The notes below the pieces were generated by a model. The model ran no database searches, was not told the DNA's origin, and saw only the letters and a program-made list of their open reading frames with translations. Source: Actinomycetes bacterium (GTDB lineage: Bacteria; Actinomycetota; Acidimicrobiia; Acidimicrobiales; RAAP-2). Taken from it: a DNA stretch of 17,563 bases. Numbering within the stretch: the stretch's first letter is position 1; each line of letters begins with the position of its first letter. Made by a program: the position numbers and the translations under genes. The DNA is taken from NCBI GenBank assembly GCA_021791615.1, contig JAJYWG010000240.1, forward strand, positions 1 to 17,563. The letters run 5' to 3'. Shown one piece after another: positions 5,630 to 12,689 of this stretch.

Positions 5630-7447
5630 ATGGCCCGGCTCGCGACCAACGTGCGACGCATCCCAACTGTCGGAGTGGCGACGACCCGTACGAGCCTCGA
5701 CGTGCTCTCCCGCGAGATGCCGTTCACGCAGACGCCCATCCTTGAGCCGCGCGACTTCGTGCGCGAGGCGGGTCGGCGCGGCGTGCAGCTCGACGAGAGC
5801 CTCCTCGAGGACCTTCATCGCCACAGGATGCTTGTCCCCTTCTACTGGGCGCACCCGGGCAGCAGCCGCAGCCAGGACATCGTCGACATCAGCAACAGCC
5901 GAATCGCCGACCTCGGGAATAGCGGAATCGGGCCCCGCCTCGTCCGCCCAGCGGGCAACGGGGAGGTCACCGACCCGGAGCACTCTCGCTTCCGCCTCTG
6001 GGCGCGAACGAATGAGAAGCAGGTGCAGCCGGACCCACATCCAGGCATCTACTACTCCCGCCACCAGCTCCTGCTCCTGCCCCACATCCGCAGATACATC
6101 GAGCAGCACCAGACGAACTTCGTGGGCCGCGGTCCGAGGAGCCTCCGCTCGTACCGGCGCCTCGACCCGGCATTCATGCCTGATGCGGGGTACGAGGTCG
6201 CGTGCTCGGAGTGGCGGTCCCTCGCCGTGATCCTCTCCTCGCTCGATACGCTCGTCCTGCCCGAGCTCTATCGGAAGATCTCCTGGCCGGAGCAGTGGCG
6301 TCAGGTGCGCGACGCCTTCGATGCCCACGCGGCGTTGCAGTGGCTTGGACTCGCGCGCGCCGACGCCCACGAGCTCGTGAAGCGCCTGCTGTGGAACGCC
6401 AAGCAGCTGGACGAGACGGGCGAGCTATACGACCTCATCCGACGCGCGACTCCCGACACCTGGGAGGCGCTGAGCGGCCGGACGTTGATGGCGCATGACC
6501 TAAGGGTCGCGGCGGAGATCGTGGCGCGCGTCGTCGAGATGGCCGAAGGCGTGGAGGTCACTGATGACTGCGAGGGCGATCCGATTGGAGCGCAGCGACT
6601 TGCCACCCGCGGCCGCGACCTGGAGGAGATCCTCACGTCGAACGGCCTCTCGCCGCACCCGTCGCTCGTCGTCATAGTCGAAGGTGAGACCGAGAAGCGG
6701 CTGTTCCCGCGGGTGATGGAGAGCCTAGGCGCTCCTCTCAGGGCCGATCGCATCCTCGTCGAGAATCGCGAGGGACTCGACCAGCCGATCCACCTTCTCG
6801 CGCGGTATGCGGCGCGGCCCCTCCTCGGCAACACCTTCGACAAGTGGGTGTTCTTGGTCAGACCCCCGACCAGGGTGCTCGTTCTCGCCGACCCCGAGAA
6901 AGACTACGCCGACGAGAAGATGCGAGACCGCCAGCGAGACCTCATCAAGGAGTCGATCGTCAAAGAGCTCCCCGCGGACCTTCACACCGACCTACTCGCC
7001 GAAGGCACCGAACTCGTGACCGTTCGGTCGTGGCCGGGCGGTCCGTTCGAGTTCTCGCACTTCAGCGACGAGGAGCTCGCGGACGGACTCCTCGCGATGG
7101 CGATCGGCGAATACCCAGGCGACCGGCACGAATTGATCAGGCGGATCGGTAAAGAGCGGGCGAAGCCGCATGCGACGAAGAAGCGCAAGGGTCCGGACGT
7201 TGCGACCGTCTGGGAGGAGTGGATCCCCGACTACGGGTTCAGCAAGCAGAAGTTCGCCGACCAGATGTGGCCGGTCCTCGAAGCGCAGGTCCGCGACGCC
7301 GTGAGCAGAGGTACGGCGAACCCGCCAATCATGGAGGCGGCGATCGAGGCGCAGCGCCTGTCGCGCCTGCCACGGGAGCGCGTCGTGGTCGAGCGGGCGG
7401 GCAGTACGCCCAAAGTTGGGCAGGGCGCCACGGGTATCCAGATCTGA
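5630..7447 (+). CDS. Large TOPRIM-like protein, OLD/abortive-infection nuclease type
   Basis: A 605-residue protein. In the middle, VVIVEGETEKRLFPRVME places a Glu (E351) at the first TOPRIM motif, and about 70 residues later VLVLADPEKD (D421, E423, D425) follows a hydrophobic strand, as expected for the metal-binding acidic motif. VEGETE is especially like the TOPRIM domains of OLD-family nucleases and relatives. No ATPase Walker A is seen. The N-terminal 330 residues match nothing I recognise; they begin with a conserved-looking segment (LEPRDFVREAGRRGVQLDE, then LHRHRMLVPFYW) that could be a DNA-binding or adaptor region. The C-terminal part is basic (KPHATKKRKG). The start is uncertain: ATG 5630 has a weak ribosome site, and ATG 5717 (MPFTQTPILEP) is an alternative. 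A metal-dependent nuclease in a defence island is the best inference. Confidence 0.6.
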   Translation: MARLATNVRRIPTVGVATTRTSLDVLSREMPFTQTPILEPRDFVREAGRRGVQLDESLLEDLHRHRMLVPFYWAHPGSSRSQDIVDISNSRIADLGNSGIGPRLVRPAGNGEVTDPEHSRFRLWARTNEKQVQPDPHPGIYYSRHQLLLLPHIRRYIEQHQTNFVGRGPRSLRSYRRLDPAFMPDAGYEVACSEWRSLAVILSSLDTLVLPELYRKISWPEQWRQVRDAFDAHAALQWLGLARADAHELVKRLLWNAKQLDETGELYDLIRRATPDTWEALSGRTLMAHDLRVAAEIVARVVEMAEGVEVTDDCEGDPIGAQRLATRGRDLEEILTSNGLSPHPSLVVIVEGETEKRLFPRVMESLGAPLRADRILVENREGLDQPIHLLARYAARPLLGNTFDKWVFLVRPPTRVLVLADPEKDYADEKMRDRQRDLIKESIVKELPADLHTDLLAEGTELVTVRSWPGGPFEFSHFSDEELADGLLAMAIGEYPGDRHELIRRIGKERAKPHATKKRKGPDVATVWEEWIPDYGFSKQKFADQMWPVLEAQVRDAVSRGTANPPIMEAAIEAQRLSRLPRERVVVERAGSTPKVGQGATGIQI

Positions 7448-7484
7448 GCGACGGAAGTGCTCGGGAGGGCCAACTTGCCGCGAG

Positions 7485-7661
7485 ATGGCGGCGGTGTGCG
7501 GCTTCTGCAGCTCCCGAGGCAAGATGAGCCAGGAGCACGTCTTCGCCCTCTGGCCCTCGACGGTCGGCCTCGCCGTCGACCCCGTCGAGTACCGGGACTT
7601 CTCGTGGCAAAAAAGGGGACCTGAGATTGGCCACGCACAGCCCGCTCAATCGACTTCCTAA
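7485..7661 (+). pseudogene. N-terminal fragment of an HNH-type / zinc-knuckle endonuclease
   Basis: From an ATG at 7485, the first residues MAAVCGFCSSRGKMSQEHVF contain CxxC followed by GKMSQEHVFALW. This is the usual opening of HNH-like nucleases, where the two cysteines bind zinc and EH begins the H-N-H site. The frame then runs into an unrelated end (QPAQSTS) and stops after 58 residues. The remaining His/Asn and second cysteine pair are missing, so it is truncated and presumably inactive. It begins 37 bases after the TOPRIM-like gene stop and may once have been its downstream partner. Confidence 0.55.
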
Positions 7662-7672
7662 GTCGAAGGTGA

Positions 7673-7825
7673 TGGCGCCATCAGCTGACGCGGTCGTTGG
7701 TCCAGATCCATGACAAGTGGGCTTCACTCGACAAATCGGACTGCGTCGGCGACATATCGCCGCAGGTCAACATCCATATTCTAAGCTACCCGCCGGAGGT
7801 GAGCCGGGCCCGACTTACGCGTTAG
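7673..7825 (+). pseudogene. Unidentified protein-like remnant (about 50 codons)
   Basis: An open stretch after the TGA at 7670-7672 reads WRHQLTRSLVQIHDKWASLD, and then DISPQVNIHILSYPPEVSRA before a TAG at 7823-7825. The composition looks like protein rather than an antisense shadow, but it has no start codon and I do not recognise it. It lies in the 7662-8066 stretch, which has no intact gene: apart from this fragment and the 7830-7853 hairpin I see nothing assignable there. Confidence 0.25.
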
Positions 7826-8070
7826 CTCCAACCAGGCGGGGCGCGGCCTGGTTCGAGGTGACCCTGCTGCTCGGACCGTGAGGAACGACCGAGCCCTTCA
7901 CATCTCCAGCTCTCCCAGCGCGGTGCGAGTTGTCGCGAACACAACGTTGGCCACGACACATCCCACCTGCTACGGATTGGTGGTTCACATCGGGCGGGTC
8001 CCTTCACGCAATACGCATCACTGAAGGACGTGGCTTCCAGATCTCCTCGGCTGACTACCAAACGCGTCAT
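7822..8070 (-). CDS. Possible small protein translationally coupled to the SIR2-like gene
   Basis: The ATG at 8068-8070 overlaps the TGA of the SIR2-like gene in an ATGA junction, the geometry of translational coupling, and opens an 82-codon frame beginning MTRLVVSRGDLEATSFSDAY. No domain is recognised. The C-terminal half is rich in Arg, Ser and Gly like random GC-rich coding, and the frame overlaps the remnant on the other strand. It may be a degenerate or chance frame. Confidence 0.25.
   Translation of the reverse strand: MTRLVVSRGDLEATSFSDAYCVKGPARCEPPIRSRWDVSWPTLCSRQLAPRWESWRCEGLGRSSRSEQQGHLEPGRAPPGWS
7830..7853 (-). terminator. Hairpin downstream of the SIR2-like gene
   Basis: AACCAGGC (7830-7837) and GCCTGGTT (7846-7853) are exact complements around an eight-base GC-rich loop. 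It lies about 215 bases after the SIR2-like stop and overlaps the last codons of the possible coupled frame. There is no T-tract. It is a candidate terminator for the minus-strand transcript, with limited support. Confidence 0.3.
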
Positions 8071-9536
8071 GACGCGACGGTCCCCGCCTCTTGTGCCGGC
8101 AGCTGCCCGGCGGCGATCAGGTAGATCACATGACGCGCGTTGGGGTTGTCGAAGTTGGGAGCGTTGTAACCGACAATCACCGACTCTTGCCCTTGGGGCG
8201 TCCGTGCCACAATTCGCTCGGCTCCACCCGCGTGCCTGAGGATGTCCAGGGTCGTCGGCTCCTGCTCGGAGGGCTGCGCTCCGTAGTTGACCCATGGATC
8301 CGTAGTGAGCCGCAGGGTGCCATCCGAGTCTCTACCCACGGCAACCACTCGGTGCTGAACTGGCGAACCGCCAAGGCTCCACGTCACCACGGCCATCTCA
8401 CGCCGTGTCTGATCCACTACGCCAGTGAGGCGTGTCATGGATGGTGGGACGTCTCGCGCCGTCTCGTCGCAGAGCGCGCCTGCAAACTTCTCGACCGCAC
8501 TCTCTCCGGAGAAGCAGGCCAGCCGGTCGGAGTCCTTCTCCGGTCCGCCGAGGGAGAAGACACGCTCGGCGATGACGTCTGGGTCGAGGTCGACGACGTC
8601 GATGTCGGTCTCGCGTCCTCGCAGCGAGGTGTCGATCATGCCGGCCATCACGAGATCGGCTCGAGGCAGTGAGTATCCGACGAAAGAGATGCGGTCCGCC
8701 GTTCTCATCGCCTCGAAGGCGTCGCGCCACAGCTGTCGCGTCAAGGGATTTCGGTAGTACGGGGACTTCGCCGCAAGCGGCGGAACGATGAAGGGCTCCC
8801 GTCCCGGTAGCGTCCGACGCTGTTCATCCGTCAGCCGTACGGGGTGCTCGAAGGTGCTGAGGATCGCCTCACGAGCGAGCGTCGCCCCGCTCGCGTCGTT
8901 CGGAACCCACCACCAGCCGAGCGAGCCGTGGAGTTTGAGGAGGTGCATCGTAGCCTCGGGTGCCTGGCGCGGTAGGGCAGACAACGGCGGCTGGCTTCCA
9001 ATGACATCCTCGGGTGACACACGCGGTGCCTTGGATGCAGCCGTGCCAAGACCCATGTCATCGAACCCTCGTGGGAGACCACCCTCGATCTCGGGCGGCC
9101 CGAGGTAGGTGCTGTTGACTGCGACCTCGAGGAGCGTGTCGTAGTTGAGGGTCACGACGGTGGTCTTGCGTTGATGGAATGCGCTCACGAGGCTGTAAAG
9201 CCAGGGCGGCCCGGGAGCAAACAGCGCGAGCGCCTGCCGCTCGCCGAGGACCTCCACGATCGACTGCGCCAGCTTGGCGAATCGGGCCGCGTTGAGTCGA
9301 TTCTCGGCTTCGTCAAGATGGGGCTGGTCCTCCGCGAGCAAGGAAAGCCAGTTCTCGAACGGATAGTCGTCGGTGAACGGAGGGCGCGAACCGAAGAGGT
9401 TAGGTGCCTGGGACTGAGCCCGATCGTAAGCAGCTTCACCGAGCTCGTTGGCGAGCGGAAGATGAGCGCTGATCGCGCGGGAGAACCCCGCACCGAGAAT
9501 CACAACCTCGCTATGCGTCGCCTCGCAGCTCCTCAC
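8067..9536 (-). CDS. SIR2-like NAD-binding/NADase protein with an extra C-terminal domain
   Basis: A 489-residue protein with the SIR2-like core at about residues 10-300: the NAD loop GAGFSR (15-20), VTLNYDTLLE with N131, the catalytic-type histidine H203 in LLKLHGSLGWW, and FVGYSLPRAD (286-293) near the end of the fold. Sirtuin zinc cysteines are not seen, as in the bacterial SIR2-like group whose defence members (for example ThsA and DSR proteins) destroy NAD+. Residues about 340-489 form a further domain I do not recognise, containing DGTLRLTTDPWVNYG. The start is a GTG seven bases after a -10-like TACGAT. The downstream frame at 8070 overlaps its stop by four bases. A phage-triggered NADase is inferred from family behaviour; NAD hydrolysis here is not proven. 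Confidence 0.85.
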   Translation of the reverse strand: MRSCEATHSEVVILGAGFSRAISAHLPLANELGEAAYDRAQSQAPNLFGSRPPFTDDYPFENWLSLLAEDQPHLDEAENRLNAARFAKLAQSIVEVLGERQALALFAPGPPWLYSLVSAFHQRKTTVVTLNYDTLLEVAVNSTYLGPPEIEGGLPRGFDDMGLGTAASKAPRVSPEDVIGSQPPLSALPRQAPEATMHLLKLHGSLGWWWVPNDASGATLAREAILSTFEHPVRLTDEQRRTLPGREPFIVPPLAAKSPYYRNPLTRQLWRDAFEAMRTADRISFVGYSLPRADLVMAGMIDTSLRGRETDIDVVDLDPDVIAERVFSLGGPEKDSDRLACFSGESAVEKFAGALCDETARDVPPSMTRLTGVVDQTRREMAVVTWSLGGSPVQHRVVAVGRDSDGTLRLTTDPWVNYGAQPSEQEPTTLDILRHAGGAERIVARTPQGQESVIVGYNAPNFDNPNARHVIYLIAAGQLPAQEAGTVAS

Positions 9537-9543
9537 GTCGAAG

Positions 9544-9553
9544 ATCGTACGAT
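9544..9553 (-). promoter_or_regulatory. Leaderless-type -10 and overlapping palindrome of the SIR2-like gene
   Basis: On the minus strand TACGAT (9549-9544) lies seven bases before the GTG start at 9536. It sits inside ATCGTACGAT (9544-9553), a perfect 10-bp palindrome that could be an operator covering the -10. No convincing -35 is seen. The gene lies 117 bases after the mycothiol-enzyme stop on the same strand, so it may be read from its own promoter or by read-through. Confidence 0.4.
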
Positions 9554-9653
9554 GCCAATCGCAATTCCTCTAGCAGACGAGGGGCCGAGGCATCCGACCG
9601 TCCCCCACGGGAGGCTCGGCACGGACGGCACCTTCAAGCGCCTGGGCAGAGGT

Positions 9654-10292
9654 TCAGAGGACGCTCGTGCTTGCCGGGCCGCTGTTTCGACCGGTGAGGT
9701 TCAGGAGTAGGGAGGCGGCGTTCGGACGCCGAGCAGCAAGAGCGCCGGCAAGCTCGCAGCAGGCGGCGATCGCTGGTGCAAGTGCTGCTGGCAGCGCCAT
9801 GTCGAGGGATCGAGTGAGATCCAGGCTGTGGACGGTCAGCTCGAAGGTCCGGGTTGGCAGGTACGCCGCTAGCGCCATCGCTCCAGCTGGCGTGGCGAGG
9901 AGGGTCTCGTCAGGGCTTGCATCGACGAGGCCGAGCACCCGCTGGGCCAGGTCACGTACCGCCTTGGCGGGGTCGTCGCCCAGCTCAGCGCCCGCCTGGC
10001 GGCCACGTTCGGCGATAGCCGCGTCTTGCCGCCGACGTTCCTCGGCGTCGGCACCGTCGCCGAGGACGGACAGGAAGTACTCGACGGGGCCGCTGAGCAC
10101 GGGGCTACTGGTGGGCTGGGCAAAGTAGGTCTCGATCGTGGACAGTGCGCGGGCGGTGTGGCCGACCAGGGACCGGATGTCCCAGACGCCGAGACCGGGA
10201 AGCGCCCACTGGTCGGGTCGAACCCGGCCGACTAGGTCGACGAACGCCCCAGCTGCAGCCCCGAAGCAGCGACGACTCTCGTTGGTGCTCAC
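9654..10292 (-). CDS. Maleylpyruvate isomerase-family (DinB-like) mycothiol-dependent enzyme
   Basis: A 212-residue protein of the MDMPI/DinB-like four-helix family, which uses mycothiol, the actinobacterial thiol, with a divalent metal. The metal triad is visible as H45 (SLVGHTARAL), E151 and H155 (TFELTVHSLDLTRSL). The helix-rich middle and the WDIRSLVGH and HSLDL segments are typical. The substrate is unknown; members do isomerisation, thiol transfer or detoxification. The start is a GTG at 10292 (MSTNES), seven bases after a good -10 (TATAAC). It is divergent from the CGNR regulator, with which it shares a 21-base regulatory element, and is probably controlled by it. It sits between two SIR2-like genes. 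Confidence 0.8.
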   Translation of the reverse strand: MSTNESRRCFGAAAGAFVDLVGRVRPDQWALPGLGVWDIRSLVGHTARALSTIETYFAQPTSSPVLSGPVEYFLSVLGDGADAEERRRQDAAIAERGRQAGAELGDDPAKAVRDLAQRVLGLVDASPDETLLATPAGAMALAAYLPTRTFELTVHSLDLTRSLDMALPAALAPAIAACCELAGALAARRPNAASLLLNLTGRNSGPASTSVL

Positions 10293-10329
10293 ATCACGGG
10301 TTATAGTCGTGATATGAGAGGTTCGTCAA
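10293..10329. promoter_or_regulatory. Overlapping divergent leaderless promoters with an inverted-repeat operator
   Basis: Minus strand: TTGACG (10329-10324), an 18-base spacer, TATAAC (10305-10300), then seven bases to the GTG start of the mycothiol-enzyme gene. Plus strand: TATAGT (10302-10307), six bases before the ATG at 10314. The two -10 boxes overlap, so the promoters compete. Around them ATCACG (10293-10298) and CGTGAT (10308-10313) form a perfect inverted repeat with a nine-base centre, well placed as an operator for the CGNR protein. Neither gene would have a leader. Confidence 0.65.
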
Positions 10330-10976
10330 ACATGGACGCCTTTGAGGGCGGCCAAGACGACGACCTGCCGGGTTGGGAGCTCCAGTTCCGCTTCTCCTCG
10401 GGGCGGCTGTGCCTGGCGTTCTGCGCGACGGTCGGGGAGCGCTGGCGGCGGAGCTTCGAGCGGCTCCGGGAACCTATCGACCTCGGGCGCTGGGTGGTCG
10501 CCGCCGGGCTCGTCGAGCACGCGCCGAACGTGGACGCCCGGCTTCTCGACGAGGCCCGGGAGCTACGCGAGGCGATCTACCGTCTGGTGCGTGCGGCCAT
10601 CGACCGCCAACCTTCGGGTCCCGCCGACCGGGACCTCCTCAACACCTGGGCGGCCACGGCGGACCTCGCGCCCCGGCTGGCAGCGGACGGCACCCGGGTC
10701 TACCAGGCCGGACGCGCCCTGGCTCGATCCTGCCTGGCGACGGTGGCCCGAGACGCCGTCGACTTGCTCAGCGGACCGGAGATCACCCACGTTCGCGAGT
10801 GTGCTGCTTCGGACTGCGCCTTGTTGTTCGTGGACCGGTCCCGGCCTGGGCGACGCCGCTGGTGTTCCGAGCGCGCCTGCGGGACCAAGAACCGTTCGGC
10901 TGCCTACCGGAGGCGGCGCCAGGGGCCGGCTCAGGGTGCACCAGAGCACGTAGGACGAAACGCACCACGTGCGTGA
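10314..10976 (+). CDS. CGNR zinc-finger protein, probable transcriptional regulator
   Basis: A 220-residue protein with an N-terminal stress-response/ABATE-like region (about 28-150, beginning FSSGRLCLAFCATVG) and a C-terminal CGNR zinc finger (about 160-200). The zinc ligands are C163 and C168 (CAASDC), C184 (RRWCS) and C189. The signature is altered: instead of CGNR the sequence reads CGTKNRSAAYRRRR, a two-residue insertion before the NR. The ATG at 10314 sits six bases after TATAGT, favouring a leaderless start; M7 at 10332 is an alternative. Such proteins commonly lie beside and control detoxification or oxidoreductase genes, and here the divergent mycothiol-enzyme gene is the obvious target. 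Confidence 0.82.
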   Translation: MRGSSNMDAFEGGQDDDLPGWELQFRFSSGRLCLAFCATVGERWRRSFERLREPIDLGRWVVAAGLVEHAPNVDARLLDEARELREAIYRLVRAAIDRQPSGPADRDLLNTWAATADLAPRLAADGTRVYQAGRALARSCLATVARDAVDLLSGPEITHVRECAASDCALLFVDRSRPGRRRWCSERACGTKNRSAAYRRRRQGPAQGAPEHVGRNAPRA

Positions 10977-11022
10977 TTGGCTTCCACGACGTCGGGCGAA
11001 CCGCTCGCCGCCAGCTGTGGGA

Positions 11023-11034
11023 AGCTGCGCAGCT
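11023..11034. repeat. 12-bp perfect palindrome AGCTGCGCAGCT
   Basis: Lies in the gap between the CGNR stop and the chosen SIR2-like start, about 90 bases before the latter. It may be an operator half-way to the gene or chance in GC-rich DNA. Confidence 0.2.
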
Positions 11035-11123
11035 CGACCCGTAGGTCGGCCGATCCCACGGTGTCCCTGTCGTACCAGACCAGAGAGCGGACAGCTCACC
11101 GCTGGATCAAGAATGTCGGATTG

Positions 11124-12527
11124 ATGCCAAAGCGCCGACGCCCTCGTCCCGGAGATCACTCCCGCACTTCCGCGTCGCCCACTTCAGCTGAGCGCCCCAG
11201 CGAACCGAGCAGCGCGGAGACAATCCACCGGAAAGTGATCGTCCTCGGTGCCGGCGCCGATGTCGCTTACAACCTCCCGACCGTCGCCAACCTGGCACGC
11301 GAGCTCGCCGCCTTCAGCCATGGGGACGGCGCGCCGATCCACCAGGTACTCCGTGGCAAGCTGCCGCATCTGCGGTTCACGTTCGACAAGTACGCGGGCG
11401 ACCAGAGCAACGTCTTCCTGAGCGAACTCTTCACCTCGGCCACCGACGTCGTTCCCACGTTGACCTCCGCGGTCGACAAACTGAAGTCTGACGAGTCGAT
11501 GGCTCCCATTGGCGATCTAATCCACCAGCTCTGCGACATGGCGACCCATAATCAGCTGTCAGCTTCGAACCTCGCCGCCCTCGCCAGACTCTCCGGTCAA
11601 GCCTGGGACGCCGGAGAGAGCGAACCGATCCTCGACCCGCAGCGACTCACGCTCACCCAGCTCCCCGGCGACGCCCTCCGTACGGCGTTCAGGGAGGCGC
11701 TGATGCGTGGCGACCAGCTGAGCGACCGGGAGCGCGAGGTGCTGACCCTCTTCGTCGAGGCGACGAGCAACGTGGAACAACTCCTCTCGACGTACTTCAT
11801 GCTGTTCTCGGCCGGAAAGCCCGCGGACCAGAAAACCTACCTGTATCTGGTCTGGATGCTGTGGGCCTTCCTCCGCGCGCGGTCCGCCAACCGCATGCCC
11901 CTCGACAAGTCGATCTACCCCGCGCTTCCCTCGATGGGCGGGGACATCATCACCTTCAACTACACGAACTTCTTCCCATCGACCATGACGAGGCAGGTCA
12001 AGTTCTTCCACGGCCGGCTCGACCGGTACCTTCGCGTCGACGATCGCCAGGTGATCTCGGGCGACCCCGCACTGGTACACGCGACCGACGTCGCGAGCAT
12101 TGCCACCTTCCTTGGGGACCGTCGCATGGATGTACGCGAACCGGCTGCGATCGACTTGCCGGCCATCGTGCCGCCCACGAGCTTCAAGCCCGTCATGTCC
12201 CGTGAGCAGCTACGAACCTGGGTCGAAGCTGATGACTGCCTCCAGAACGCATCGCTCGTAGTCGTCATCGGCTACTCCTTCGCGTCGGCCGATGAGCACT
12301 TCAACGACCTGTTCCGTCGAAGCAACAGCCGGAGCCGAGTCCTCGTCGTCAATCCCGATCTTGGCGTCCCGCTGAAGAACGTCTGTCGAGTGCTCGGAAT
12401 CGACGCCGACTCACTCACCAGCTCCCAGCGCGGTGGCTTCGAGCGCCGGGCCTCCGGACGACTGATCTATGTCGCAGCCAGAGCAGAGGTCGTCAACGGC
12501 AGCTTCGTCGACGAGATGTCCCGATAG
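11124..12527 (+). CDS. Second SIR2-like protein, divergent
   Basis: A 467-residue protein. KVIVLGAGADVAYNLPTVANL (residues 37-57) is an NAD-binding loop with GAGAD in place of GAGxSR. DIITFNYTNFF supplies N279, FFHGRLD supplies H296, and VVIGYSFASADEHF (381-393) is the late SIR2 motif. A helical insert of about 200 residues separates the loop from the Asn-His pair, so it belongs to the larger bacterial SIR2-like group, not to deacetylase sirtuins. The first 35 residues are basic and disordered-looking. The frame is open back to a TTG at 10977 right after the CGNR stop, but that extension is low-complexity; ATG 11124 is my choice. A weak AAGAAT (11109-11114) lies just before it. It converges on the fused nuclease-helicase gene. 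Role inferred: defence NADase or nucleotide-binding sensor. Confidence 0.75.
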   Translation: MPKRRRPRPGDHSRTSASPTSAERPSEPSSAETIHRKVIVLGAGADVAYNLPTVANLARELAAFSHGDGAPIHQVLRGKLPHLRFTFDKYAGDQSNVFLSELFTSATDVVPTLTSAVDKLKSDESMAPIGDLIHQLCDMATHNQLSASNLAALARLSGQAWDAGESEPILDPQRLTLTQLPGDALRTAFREALMRGDQLSDREREVLTLFVEATSNVEQLLSTYFMLFSAGKPADQKTYLYLVWMLWAFLRARSANRMPLDKSIYPALPSMGGDIITFNYTNFFPSTMTRQVKFFHGRLDRYLRVDDRQVISGDPALVHATDVASIATFLGDRRMDVREPAAIDLPAIVPPTSFKPVMSREQLRTWVEADDCLQNASLVVVIGYSFASADEHFNDLFRRSNSRSRVLVVNPDLGVPLKNVCRVLGIDADSLTSSQRGGFERRASGRLIYVAARAEVVNGSFVDEMSR

Positions 12528-12657
12528 CTGTGGGCGCTCTTTCCTCCCAACGTGCGAGAACCGGGATGATGGGACCTCGACCGACCATACAAACTCCAAT
12601 TCGTGTGCCAAGCGAGCCCATTCCTCTGGGTCAGTCCCGTTACCAACGCACGCCCCT

Positions 12658-12676
12658 CGAGCCAACCTGCGGCTCG
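12658..12676. terminator. Short hairpin between convergent genes
   Basis: CGAGCC (12658-12663) and GGCTCG (12671-12676) form a 6-bp stem with a seven-base loop, between the SIR2-like stop (12527) and the helicase stop (12690). No T-tract is present. Its position fits a terminator for either side, but the stem is short. The rest of 12528-12689 shows nothing I can assign. Confidence 0.3.
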
Positions 12677-12689
12677 TCCGGTATCCCCG

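Noticed and set aside
10977..11123. N-terminal extension of the second SIR2-like protein from TTG 10977
   Set aside because: Ser/Arg-rich low-complexity translation, rare start codon and no ribosome site; the SIR2 fold begins only after residue 35 of the chosen protein.
12411..12665. Minus-strand 84-codon frame overlapping the end of the second SIR2-like gene
   Set aside because: No recognised domain, mostly antisense to the SIR2-like gene, no start signal.
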